Shown here one piece after another: positions 21,099-28,725 of a DNA stretch of 64,000 nucleotides. The position numbers and the translations under genes were made by a program. Position 1 is the first letter of the stretch. Each line of letters starts with the position of its first letter. This DNA is from Deltaproteobacteria bacterium (lineage in GTDB: Bacteria > JADJOY01), in assembly GCA_016713535.1 (NCBI GenBank), contig JADJOY010000008.1:186001-250000 (forward strand), in the 5' to 3' direction. A model generated the notes under the pieces. That model ran no database searches. It saw only the letters and a list, made by a program, of their open reading frames with translations, and had not been told where the DNA came from.

Positions 21099-22205
21099 TT
21101 ATCCCGGTTCGCCGCCGAGCCCGGTCAGCGTCTGCCGCACGGCGTCGCGGAGCGCGGCGAGGGAGTCCTCACGCCAGCGCGTGATGCGCGGGTCGAAAGC
21201 CGCCCTGAGGCCGTCGCGGAGCGCGCGGGCGCGCGGCGACGCGCGGTCCTCGTCGCCGTGGTGGCGCAGCCAGTTGCGGGCCCGCAGCGCGAGGAAGACC
21301 TCGAAGGGCGGCCGCGTGCCGAGCTCGGCGGTGACGATCGTCGCCTCCTCGGCACCGGCGAGGGCGTCGTAGAGCCCGAAGTCGAGCGAGCCGTGGGTGA
21401 CGACCGAGGTGGCGTCGCCGCCGACGAGGCTCTCGGCGGCGGCGCCGTACCAGCGGCGCGCGCGCTGGAAGGCCGGGGTCTCGGCGGGCAGGTCGCTGAG
21501 CAGGCTCAGCGCGGCGGGCTCGCCGAGGCCGGTGTGGACGTCGATCCATGCGACACGGCGCGCGTGCGCGGCGGCATCGCGGGCGATGGCGAGCAAGCGC
21601 TCCGCCGACCACTGGGTGCGGCGCCCGCCGTAGTACAGGCCGGTGGGGTGGGTGTACTGGCCGCCGCTCACGGCCTCCTCGAGGCGGCGCACGCCGTGCT
21701 CGGCGGCGAAGTCCCGGAGGCGCGCGAGGCGTGCCGTGTCGGCGTCGTCGTCGAGGCTCGCGGGTGCGATCGCGTCGGCGAGGTGGACGTAGCCCGGGTT
21801 GTCGTGGCTGTGGGTCTCGTGGTCCACGAAGTTGCGGTTGAGGTCGACGTTCGCCTCGTTGGCGCGATCGACGTGGCTCATGCCGAACGGGTTGACCGCG
21901 TGGATCAGGAGCACGGCGGTGCCGGACGGCGCGAGCGGCGCGCGGGCGTGCGCGCGGAGAAGCTCGACCTGGAGCGCGCTGCCGACGAAGCCCTCGACGC
22001 CGTGGAGGCCCGAGCTGATCGCGAGCACGTCGCGCGGCTCGGCGGGGCCGAGCCACGCGACGTCCATCGCCAGCTCCTCGCTCGCGAGCCCGCGCTCGCC
22101 CGTGAGCACGTGGCTCGCGACGCGTGCTCCGGCGCGCTCCGCTGCCGCGAGGAAGCGCCCGCGGGCGGTGCCGTAATCCGGCGAGAAGAGGTCCTCGACG
22201 CTCAC
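21099..22205 (-). CDS. M14-type zinc carboxypeptidase-like protein (DUF2817)
   Basis: A 368-residue protein of the DUF2817 branch of the M14 metallopeptidase family. The zinc ligands are seen as H68 and E71 in GLHGVEGF and H223 in WIDVHTGLG. NEANVDLNRNF is the family's substrate-binding loop, and TAELGT near residue 295 probably holds the catalytic Glu. No signal peptide is visible, so it should be cytoplasmic. The substrate is unknown; family members cleave small peptide or amide conjugates. It stands alone. Confidence 0.8.
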   Translation of the reverse strand: MSVEDLFSPDYGTARGRFLAAAERAGARVASHVLTGERGLASEELAMDVAWLGPAEPRDVLAISSGLHGVEGFVGSALQVELLRAHARAPLAPSGTAVLLIHAVNPFGMSHVDRANEANVDLNRNFVDHETHSHDNPGYVHLADAIAPASLDDDADTARLARLRDFAAEHGVRRLEEAVSGGQYTHPTGLYYGGRRTQWSAERLLAIARDAAAHARRVAWIDVHTGLGEPAALSLLSDLPAETPAFQRARRWYGAAAESLVGGDATSVVTHGSLDFGLYDALAGAEEATIVTAELGTRPPFEVFLALRARNWLRHHGDEDRASPRARALRDGLRAAFDPRITRWREDSLAALRDAVRQTLTGLGGEPG

Positions 22206-22287
22206 GCCACTAGGGGAATCACGGAACCGCGCCCGTGTCGAGGGGACGCGGGTGTGCCGTGGCCCGGAGCGAGCAGCTTGACGCTCA

Positions 22288-22304
22288 CACGATCGAGCAT
22301 CGTG
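22288..22304. promoter_or_regulatory. Inverted repeat upstream of an antitoxin-like start
   Basis: CACGAT-cgagc-ATCGTG, ending eight bases before the ATG at 22313. Its position matches an autoregulatory operator of a ribbon-helix-helix antitoxin, but the gene downstream is a remnant. Confidence 0.35.
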
Positions 22305-22312
22305 ATGCTTCC

Positions 22313-22387
22313 ATGCGTACGACGATCGCCCTCGAGCCCGACGTCGCGGCCGTCTCGAGGAATTCGCGCATCGTCAGCGGACGACCT
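22313..22387 (+). pseudogene. Remnant of a ribbon-helix-helix (VapB-type) antitoxin
   Basis: MRTTIALEPDVAAV at 22313 closely resembles the first strand and helix of VapB-type antitoxins. The frame then breaks; a one-base shift gives EEFAHRQRTTFTAG, which fits the second helix. A GC-rich repeat unit follows at 22391. No toxin gene is found next to it. A fragment of a lost toxin-antitoxin pair is the simplest reading. Confidence 0.35.
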
Positions 22388-22390
22388 TCA

Positions 22391-22527
22391 CGGCGGGCTC
22401 ACGCCCGCCGCTACACCCGCAGCGCCTCGACCGCGCGATCGATCGGCTGGAGCGCGGCCGCCGAGTGTTGGAGGCGGCGCGGTCCCTCGCGCCGCTCAAG
22501 CTCGTAGGGGCGGCCGCAAGGCCGCCC
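22391..22527. repeat. GC-rich hairpin repeats (two units)
   Basis: Two units of the dispersed family: CGGCGGGCTCACGCCCGCCG with a CTAC tail at 22391-22414, and CGTAGGGGCGGCCGCAAGGC with its completing arm at 22503-22527. They lie in the 354-bp gap between the M14-like and enoyl-CoA hydratase genes, in opposite orientations. Confidence 0.65.
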
Positions 22528-22559
22528 GGGATTCGGATCGACAGCCGCTCGGAGTCGGC

Positions 22560-23387
22560 TCAGAATCCCTTCCACTCGGGCTTGCGCTTCTCGAGGATCG
22601 AAGCGACGCCTTCCTTGGCGTCGCGGGTGGAGGACGTCATCGTCGAGGCGACGCACTCGTAGTCGAGCATCTCGTCGAGGGTCGACGTGAGCGCCTTGTG
22701 GATGAAGCGGCGGCCGAGGTCGATCGCGACGCTCGGGCCGGTGGCGAGCTCCTTCGCGTACGCGAACGCGGCCTCGAAGTCCTTCCCCTCGGGGACCAGC
22801 TCGTCCACCAACCCGACGCTCTTCGCCTCCTCGGCGCCGAACATCTTCCCGGTCTCGACCATCTGCAGCGCGACCGGCAGCGGCACGATCCGCGGCAGGA
22901 ACCACGGCACGCCGCAGTCGGGGCTGAAGCCGCGCTTCACGAAGATCGCCGAGAGCTTGGCGGTGGAGTCGGCGAAGCGCCGATCACACGCGAGCGCGTA
23001 GGCGAGGCCCGCACCCACGCAGGCACAGTGGATCGCGGCGATGACCGGCTTTTCCACGTCGATCAGCGCCTTGGTGAACGCGGCGAAGGGCCCGCCGGGG
23101 GTCTTCCTCTGCGAGCGCTTCATCGGGATCGACGGATCGGAGAGGCCGGGCAGGGGACGCGCACCGGCGCCGCTCACGAAGTCGGCGTCGCCGCCGGCGC
23201 AGAACGCCTTGCCAGCGCCGGTGAGGAGGATGGTGCGGACGTCCTCGTCGTCGCGCAGCTCGGTGAAGAGCTTCACCAGGTCGGCGGCGAGCTCCCAGCT
23301 CACGGCGTTGAGCCGCTCCGGGCGGTTGAGGGTGACGATGCCGACGCCGTCGCGCAGCTCGTAGAGGTAGTGGTTGGGCGTGGTCAT
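22560..23387 (-). CDS. Enoyl-CoA hydratase/isomerase family protein
   Basis: A 275-residue crotonase-fold protein. Oxyanion-hole segments are GKAFCAGGD and HCACVGAGLAYALACD, and the active-site region reads GFSPDCGVPWFLPR. Family members hydrate enoyl-CoA, shift double bonds or open rings of CoA-thioesters. The SPD loop resembles isomerase-type members more than classic hydratases with two catalytic Glu. It is the last gene of the minus-strand run that begins at the nitronate monooxygenase gene (28544). An 87-bp gap holding a hairpin repeat separates it from the thiolase gene. Confidence 0.85.
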   Translation of the reverse strand: MTTPNHYLYELRDGVGIVTLNRPERLNAVSWELAADLVKLFTELRDDEDVRTILLTGAGKAFCAGGDADFVSGAGARPLPGLSDPSIPMKRSQRKTPGGPFAAFTKALIDVEKPVIAAIHCACVGAGLAYALACDRRFADSTAKLSAIFVKRGFSPDCGVPWFLPRIVPLPVALQMVETGKMFGAEEAKSVGLVDELVPEGKDFEAAFAYAKELATGPSVAIDLGRRFIHKALTSTLDEMLDYECVASTMTSSTRDAKEGVASILEKRKPEWKGF

Positions 23388-23410
23388 GGTGGGTTTCCTC
23401 GTGTCACTGG

Positions 23411-23434
23411 CGGGGGACGAGCCCCCGCGCTACG
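23411..23434. repeat. GC-rich hairpin repeat
   Basis: CGGGGGACGAGCCCCCGCGC followed by TACG, between the hydratase and thiolase genes. The 24 bases are identical to 24680-24703. Confidence 0.7.
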
Positions 23435-23474
23435 GGCACCGTCGGGGCGCCATGGCGGAGGCGTCCGGTATGGC

Positions 23475-24656
23475 TCATCGCTTGAGGACGGTCGCAGTGC
23501 CGTTGCCGCCGAGGCCGAGGGTCTGGGCGAGGCCGATCTTGGCGTCCGGCACCTGGCGCGGGCCGGCCTGGCCGCGGAGCTGCCAGCCGAGCTCGCAGAT
23601 CTGGAACACGCCCTGGGCGGTGGTGGCCTCGCCGAACGACAGGAACCCGCCGCTCGGGTTGATGGGCAGCTTGCCGGTCGGCATCGTCTCGCCGGCCTCC
23701 ATGAGCCGCTCGGCCTCGCCGGGCTGACACAGCCCCCAGTCCTCGGGGAACGCGAGCTCGTAGTAGACGGTGTTGTCCTGGAGCTCGACGAAGTCGACGT
23801 CCCTGGGGCCGATGTGCGCGGCGGCGAGGGCCTTCTCCACCGCCATCGCGGCCTCGCTGTGGTAGGCGCGGCCGTCCTTGGGCGCGGGGCAGGCGAGACC
23901 GCGGGGGATGCCGTCGTCGAAGCGCGCGGTCGCCACGGCGCTCGACGCCACCCACACCGGCGCGGTGGTCTTCTTGCGCGCGAAATCGGCCGAGCACAAA
24001 AGCACCGCGGCGGCGCCGTCGCTCACCGGGCAGATCTCGAACAGGCGCAGCGGGTAGCTCACCATGGCGCTCGACATCACCTTCTCGAGGGTGAACTCGT
24101 CGCGGAAGCGCGCGTTCGGGTTGTGGACCGAGAGCTTGTGCGCCTTGACCGCGATCTTGGCGAGCTGCTCCTCGGCGGTGCCGAACTCGGCCATGCGGCG
24201 GCGGCAGAGGAGCGCCCAGAACGCCGGCCCCGGCATGCCGATCATGCGCTGGCGCACGAACTCGGGGTCGGTCTTCTCCTCGTTGCCCGAGGTCTGGATG
24301 AAGCCCTTGGGCATCTTCTCGCCGCCCACCACCAGCACCACGTCGTGGGCGCCGCTCGCGACCAGCGTCCAGCCGATGTTGAAGGCGTTGGCGCCCGCGG
24401 CGCAGCCGGCGGAGAGGTTGTAGACCGGGATGCCGGTCGAGCCCATGTCCTCGACGATGTCGTTGCCGTTGAGGCCCCAGCCCTTGCCGCCGGAGAAGCG
24501 CGAGCTGGCGGCGGCGACCGCCTGCACCTCGCGCCAGCCCACGCCGGCGTCGGCGAGGGCCTTCTCGACGGCGAAGCGGCACAGCTCGCCCACCGACTTG
24601 TCGTTGAACTTGCCCCACGGGTGGAGGCCGAAGCCGATCGCGGCGACGTCACGCAT
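23475..24656 (-). CDS. SCP-x type thiolase with altered catalytic His residues
   Basis: A 393-residue thiolase of the sterol-carrier-protein-x (lipid-transfer protein) branch. The nucleophile-type Cys is present as C85 in LSAGCAAGANAF. In canonical members one catalytic His lies in an HDxF-type motif and another in a GHP motif. Here those positions are Q293 (ELQDNT) and E343 (SFGEATTAQG). Together with the DUF35 gene immediately upstream this recalls the Ltp2/ChsH2-DUF35 type of steroid side-chain aldolase, which uses a thiolase fold for retro-aldol cleavage. A retro-aldolase or non-standard cleavage activity is therefore plausible but inferred. Confidence 0.85.
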   Translation of the reverse strand: MRDVAAIGFGLHPWGKFNDKSVGELCRFAVEKALADAGVGWREVQAVAAASSRFSGGKGWGLNGNDIVEDMGSTGIPVYNLSAGCAAGANAFNIGWTLVASGAHDVVLVVGGEKMPKGFIQTSGNEEKTDPEFVRQRMIGMPGPAFWALLCRRRMAEFGTAEEQLAKIAVKAHKLSVHNPNARFRDEFTLEKVMSSAMVSYPLRLFEICPVSDGAAAVLLCSADFARKKTTAPVWVASSAVATARFDDGIPRGLACPAPKDGRAYHSEAAMAVEKALAAAHIGPRDVDFVELQDNTVYYELAFPEDWGLCQPGEAERLMEAGETMPTGKLPINPSGGFLSFGEATTAQGVFQICELGWQLRGQAGPRQVPDAKIGLAQTLGLGGNGTATVLKR

Positions 24657-24679
24657 GGCGGAGGTTCTCTTCCTTCCTG

Positions 24680-24703
24680 CGGGGGACGAGCCCCCGCGCT
24701 ACG
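24680..24703. repeat. GC-rich hairpin repeat
   Basis: Identical in all 24 bases to the unit at 23411-23434, and placed between the thiolase and DUF35 genes. Confidence 0.7.
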
Positions 24704-24762
24704 GCTCGGTGCGGACTCATGCCCGCGCGACGTGATGCACGAGTGAGCGCCGCGCTCGCCCG

Positions 24763-25191
24763 TTAGACGACCGGGCGGTACTTCCAGGTGAGGACGCTGG
24801 TGCCGTCCTTGTCGCGGTAGAGCTCGTCGATCACGAGCCGCACCTTGCAGCCGATGGTGAGCGCGTGCGGGTCTTCGGTGGCGATCTGGGTGAGGACGCG
24901 CAGCCCGTCGCTGGTGTCGACCACGCCCATCGCGTACGGCTGGTAGGGCTCGTTGTATTTCGAAGGCGGAGGCGGCGGGTAGTTCTGGATCGCCACGCTC
25001 CAGAGCGTGCCCTCGGCGCCGAGCTCGGTGTCCTCGGTCTTCGACAGGTCGCACGCGGGGTTGTGGCACATCGCCGAGCGCGGGAAGTACGCCGTGCCGC
25101 AGGTCGCGCACCGCGACCCGAGCAACCGCGGGCCCTCCGCCGTGTCGGCGAAGAAGCCGTCTAGGGCGTGGACGGTCTTGGTCTCGGTCAT
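24763..25191 (-). CDS. DUF35 OB-fold zinc-ribbon protein, thiolase partner
   Basis: A 142-residue protein with an N-terminal rubredoxin-like zinc ribbon (C28, C31, C42, C47) and a C-terminal OB-fold (WSVAIQNYPPPPP through VLTWKYRPVV). DUF35 proteins form complexes with SCPx-type thiolases, acting as a lid or CoA-binding subunit. The neighbouring thiolase gene fits that pairing. The gap to the upstream EtfA gene is four bases, indicating one transcript. Confidence 0.9.
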   Translation of the reverse strand: MTETKTVHALDGFFADTAEGPRLLGSRCATCGTAYFPRSAMCHNPACDLSKTEDTELGAEGTLWSVAIQNYPPPPPSKYNEPYQPYAMGVVDTSDGLRVLTQIATEDPHALTIGCKVRLVIDELYRDKDGTSVLTWKYRPVV

Positions 25192-25195
25192 CGCG

Positions 25196-26177
25196 TCACC
25201 CGCCTTTCGCGGCCTTGGTGAGCTCGGTCAGGATCGCGACACAGTCGCCGACCACGCCGTAGCGGGCGTAGCGGAAGATCGCCGCGTCCTTGTCGGTGTT
25301 GATGGCGGCGATGGTCTTGGCGGCAGAGCAGCCCGCCATGTGCTGGCTCGCGCCCGAGATGCCGGCGGCGAGGTAGAGGACCGGGCGGGTGATGCGGCCG
25401 GTGAGGCCGACCTGGCGGGACGAATCCACCCAGCCGTCATCGACGATCGGCCGCGAGGCGCCCGCCATGCCGCCGAGCGCCGCGGCGAGCTCCTCGACGA
25501 GCTTGTAGTTCTCCTTCTTGCCGAGCCCGCGGCCGCCCGAGACGATGATCTGCGCCTCCTCGAGGCGCTGACCCTGGACCTGCGGGTTTCGCCACCACCT
25601 TCACGCGCTCCTCGGTGGCGGCGAGGTTCACCGACACGGCGCGGGTGGACGGCGCGGCGCCGCCGACCGCCGCAGCGGCGGCCGAGACCGCGTTGGCGGT
25701 GACGCTCACGACCTTCACGCCGGCGCCCTGGAACTCGTAGACGACGCGGGTGTCGCCGCCGTAGGCCGACGCGGTGATGGCGAGCTTGCCGCCCGTGACC
25801 TCGGCGTCGACGGCGTTGCTCGCCACCGCGCCACCGAGGCGCGCCGCGAGGCGCGGCGCCACCGCGCGGCTGTCGAAGCCCTGCACGAAGAACACCGCGG
25901 CGGGCGACTCGGCGCTCGCGTATTGCGCGAGGGCCTCGACGTACACGTCGGCCGAGAAGCTCGCGAGCTTGGCGTCGTCGATGCGGTCGAGGCTCGCCAC
26001 ACCAAAGCGCGCTGCGACCGTGACGGCGTTGGCGCCGGGATCGGCGAGGGTGAGCCAGTGAAGGGGCGCGCCGAGCCCCGAGGCGGCCCTGGACGCGACG
26101 GTGAGCAGCTCTTCGGCGTCGACGGCGAGACCGTTGACCGCCGGACCCCAGGTGCATGCGACGACAGCGTTGGGCAT
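25196..26177 (-). CDS. etfA: Electron transfer flavoprotein alpha subunit, split by a 1-base shift
   Basis: The N-terminal part from ATG 26177 reads to VKVVAKP. The FAD-binding C-terminal domain continues in another frame: QIIVSGGRGLGKKENY, VGLTGRITRPVLYLAAGISG (the FAD-binding motif) and a final helix to LTKAAKGG. Removing one G from the run at 25584-25586 restores KPQVQGQRLEEAQ and a product of about 326 residues, standard for EtfA. It accepts electrons from acyl-CoA dehydrogenases together with EtfB. Intact motifs on both sides argue for a sequence error. Confidence 0.9.
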
Positions 26178-26206
26178 CGATCCTCTCCCTCTTCCACACC
26201 GATCAT

Positions 26207-26235
26207 CGACGGGGGATGGAACCCCCGTCGCTACG
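26207..26235. repeat. GC-rich hairpin repeat
   Basis: CGACGGGGG-ATGGAA-CCCCCGTCG followed by CTACG, between etfA and etfB. The stem is extended by a CGAC/GTCG pair compared with the 24-bp form. Confidence 0.7.
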
Positions 26236-26274
26236 AAAACGCCACCCCATCGACCCCCGCGACCGTGCGGTTCC

Positions 26275-27081
26275 TCAGGCGATCGCGCCGTCGGCCCGCA
26301 GACGCGCCAAGAGCGCCTGCGCCAGCTCGGCGGGTGAGCCGCCGCTCAGGAACTCGCACTGGCCCTGGACCGTGGGCACGAACTGCTTGGTGAGCAGCAC
26401 CTGGGGGGCCAGGTCCGCGGCGCCGACACCGAGGGCGTCGGGCGTGAACACCGTGGGCTTCATCTTGCGCGCCTTGATGGTCTGCGCGGTGGTCGGATAG
26501 CGCGGCGTGCCGAGCTCGTTCGAGATCGTCACGATGCAGGGCAGGGCGACCTCGACGGTCTCGTCGCCGTCCGGCGTCACGCGGGTCACGCGCACCGCCT
26601 TGTCGCCGCTCATCACCACCGCGCGCGCGACGGTCACCACCGGCATGCCGAGGAGCTCGCCGAGGAGCGCGGGCACCACGCCCTGGTCGTCGTCGGAGGC
26701 CTGGCGTCCGCACAGGATGAGGTCCGCGCCGCCGGTCTTGGTGACGTAGGCGGCGAGCAGCTTGGCGATCGCGGCGAGGTCGAGCGAGGCCGCGTCGACC
26801 TGCACGTGGCCGGTCTCGTCGGCGCCGAGCGCTGCCGCCTGGCGCAGGATGCTCGCCGGGTCGGTGCCGGCCGAGACCACCGCGAGCTTCGCGGCGAGGC
26901 CGCTATCCTTCAGCCGCAGCGCGGCCTCGATGGCCTGCTCGTCGTAGGCGTTCATGAGCCGCGGGATCGCGGTCTGGGTGAGGGTCTTGCCGTCGGCGCC
27001 GATCTGCAACCCGCCCGCGAGGGCGTAGTTGTTGACGGCGTCGGGATCGAGGACTTCCTTCGCGCAGACTACGATCCGCAT
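26275..27081 (-). CDS. etfB: Electron transfer flavoprotein beta subunit
   Basis: A 268-residue EtfB starting MRIVVCAKEVLDPDA. It shows the family pattern of AMP-binding and the recognition-loop region (TISNELGTPRYPTTAQTIKA, with a long helix following), which docks onto acyl-CoA dehydrogenases. It forms the heterodimer with EtfA, the next gene. Having etfBA in the middle of a catabolic operon, with the EtfD-like gene on the divergent arm, suggests a pathway-dedicated electron route. The gap to etfA (about 97 bp) holds a hairpin repeat. Confidence 0.92.
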   Translation of the reverse strand: MRIVVCAKEVLDPDAVNNYALAGGLQIGADGKTLTQTAIPRLMNAYDEQAIEAALRLKDSGLAAKLAVVSAGTDPASILRQAAALGADETGHVQVDAASLDLAAIAKLLAAYVTKTGGADLILCGRQASDDDQGVVPALLGELLGMPVVTVARAVVMSGDKAVRVTRVTPDGDETVEVALPCIVTISNELGTPRYPTTAQTIKARKMKPTVFTPDALGVGAADLAPQVLLTKQFVPTVQGQCEFLSGGSPAELAQALLARLRADGAIA

Positions 27082-27094
27082 TCGTTCGCTCCTC

Positions 27095-27120
27095 GGGCGG
27101 GGGTGAACCCCGCCCCTACG
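27095..27120. repeat. GC-rich hairpin repeat
   Basis: GGGCGGGG-GTGAA-CCCCGCCCC followed by TACG, between etfB and the small hypothetical gene. Confidence 0.7.
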
Positions 27121-27141
27121 ACAGCACTCGATCGGCCGAGG

Positions 27142-27444
27142 TCAGGGACGCCCCGGGACGCGGTTGGGTTCGTCCACCAGGAACACGCTGCCCGACTCGC
27201 ACCACACGCACTCGTCGGCGTAGTTGTCGGGCTTGCGCTCGAGGTCTTTGAGCAGGTACCAGCGCCACGGTGGGTCGCCGTGGTCGACAAACTCGCCGCT
27301 CAGCGTGCCGGTGAACTCCTGGCGGCCCGCGTAGCGAGTGCCCAGGATCGGGCCGCCGCCATCGCACTCGGCGCGCTTGCCGGCAACGCTCGCGTCGAAG
27401 CCGGGCACGGCCCGGTCCGTCGTGGGCTTGGACGACTCGTCCAC
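27142..27444 (-). CDS. Small hypothetical protein with a C-terminal CXXC
   Basis: A 100-residue protein with the conserved-looking stretch PWRWYLLKDLERKPDNY and a CVWC motif near residue 78. It has no signal peptide or membrane segment. It ends two bases before the next frame's territory and sits between the nitronate monooxygenase-like gene and etfB in the same orientation, so it is co-transcribed with them. The family is not recognised. The Cys pair could bind metal. Confidence 0.6.
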   Translation of the reverse strand: MDESSKPTTDRAVPGFDASVAGKRAECDGGGPILGTRYAGRQEFTGTLSGEFVDHGDPPWRWYLLKDLERKPDNYADECVWCESGSVFLVDEPNRVPGRP

Positions 27445-27446
27445 GT

Positions 27447-28544
27447 TCAGTCGTCGCCGGTCAGGTTCTCGAACGTGGTGAGCGCTTCGTCGACCACGTC
27501 CATGACGATCTGGCGAGCGGGCTTCATGGCGGTCACGAAGCTCACGCCCTGGCCGGCCGCCTCGGTCATGAGGTCACCGCGGCGGTTGTCGTTGGCGCCC
27601 TGGATGTATGGCGAGCTGAGCAGCATCTGGTAGGGGGCGGGCAGGGGCGCGGGCGCCTCGGGCTTCTTCCACTCGGTGGTCCAGGGACACTTGAGCACGC
27701 GCATGGTCATGCCGGAGATCGACTTCGAGAAGTCGGTGTCCTCGGCCGTCGAGGCGATGAGGCGCTCCTTGATGATCATGTCGACGTCGCTCTCGCGCGA
27801 CGCGAGCCACAACGTACCCGTCCACACGCCCGCGGCGCCGAGGCAGAGCGCCGCCGCCAGGTGGCGGCCGGTGGTGACGCCGCCCGCGGCGATGACGGGC
27901 TTGCCCTGCGCGATCGACACCACCTCGGGGACGATGCTGAAGGTGCCCATCTCGCCGGTGTGGCCGGCGGCGTCGAAGCCCTGCGCGATGATGCCGTCCA
28001 CGCCCGCCTCGATCTCGCGCTTGGCCTGGCGGGTCTTGCCGACCAGCCCGAACACCTTGATGCCGCGCGCGTGCGCCGCGTCGAGGATGAAGGCCGGGTT
28101 GCCGAGGCCCGAGGCCAGGAGCGGCACGCGCTCCTCGAGCAGCACCTCGAGCTGGGCGCGCGCCATCTGCTGGTTGAGGCCACCCCACTGGTGCAACGCT
28201 TCCTTCCCCTTGGGCTCGGGCACGTCGTACTTCTTGTGGATCATGTCAGCGTAGTCGCGGTGACCCTGCGGGATCTTCGACTTGAGCTCGTCGAGGCCGC
28301 CCGCGGGCGGCACCGAGGCGGGCAGCACCAGGTCCACTCCGAACGGCTTCGTGCCGATGCGATCACGGATCCACTTGAGGTCGGCCGCGATCTCGTCGGG
28401 CGTGTGCATCGCCTCGCCGAGCACCGAGAAGCCACCGGCGTTGGTGACGGCCACCACCACGTCCTTGCAGTGAGTGAAGGCGATGATCGGGTACTCGATC
28501 CCGAACATTTCGCAGAACGGGGTGTGGAGCGGATTCTTCGCCAT
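27447..28544 (-). CDS. Nitronate monooxygenase-family FMN oxidoreductase
   Basis: A 365-residue TIM-barrel flavoprotein. FMN-binding segments are AVTNAGGFSVLGEA, QGFDAAGHTGEMG and VIAAGGVTTGRHLAAAL. It resembles the actinobacterial group that includes Rv1533 rather than classic nitronate monooxygenases; such proteins may reduce or oxidise CoA-bound intermediates. The start is ATG 28544 (MAKNPLHTPFCEMFG); an upstream in-frame ATG at 28664 would run through the operator and is rejected. It is the first gene of the minus-strand catabolic run, divergent from the P450 gene, with the KstR-like box between them. Confidence 0.85.
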   Translation of the reverse strand: MAKNPLHTPFCEMFGIEYPIIAFTHCKDVVVAVTNAGGFSVLGEAMHTPDEIAADLKWIRDRIGTKPFGVDLVLPASVPPAGGLDELKSKIPQGHRDYADMIHKKYDVPEPKGKEALHQWGGLNQQMARAQLEVLLEERVPLLASGLGNPAFILDAAHARGIKVFGLVGKTRQAKREIEAGVDGIIAQGFDAAGHTGEMGTFSIVPEVVSIAQGKPVIAAGGVTTGRHLAAALCLGAAGVWTGTLWLASRESDVDMIIKERLIASTAEDTDFSKSISGMTMRVLKCPWTTEWKKPEAPAPLPAPYQMLLSSPYIQGANDNRRGDLMTEAAGQGVSFVTAMKPARQIVMDVVDEALTTFENLTGDD

Positions 28545-28656
28545 CGCGGTGGTCTCCGGGCCGGGAACGCGGGTGGGACGCCTTCGCTTCAGGGGCGAAA
28601 ACCGCGCGGATCGAAGCGCCGAGGAGACGCCGAGCCGAGCCGGTTTCCATCCAAAA

Positions 28657-28670
28657 TGAAACATGTTCTA
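28657..28670. promoter_or_regulatory. KstR-like operator in the P450/nitronate monooxygenase divergent promoter
   Basis: TGAAACATGTTCTA fits every fixed position of TnnAACnnGTTnnA, the operator pattern known for the TetR-family steroid regulator KstR in actinobacteria. It is an imperfect palindrome in a local A/T-rich patch, 113 bp from the minus-strand start (28544) and 56 bp from the plus-strand start (28726). On the opposite strand, the site at 52674-52687 matches it at 13 of 14 positions. A fatty-acid regulator of the PsrA type, which also binds AAAC-GTTT-like sites, is an alternative. Confidence 0.65.
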
Positions 28671-28725
28671 CTTGGGCCGTCAAGGCGCGAAATCCCCTGG
28701 TTTCGCGGCATTCGGAGGGTTCGGC

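Noticed and set aside
20763-24746. A 1327-codon open frame on the plus strand
   Set aside because: It lies opposite the M14-like, hydratase, thiolase and receiver genes, which have clear family motifs. Its composition is Arg/Gly/His-rich, as expected for antisense of GC-rich codons.
28663-28725. Upstream ATG for the P450 gene
   Set aside because: It falls inside the operator-like box, lacks a ribosome-binding site and adds residues not typical of P450s; GTG 28726 has GGAGGG.
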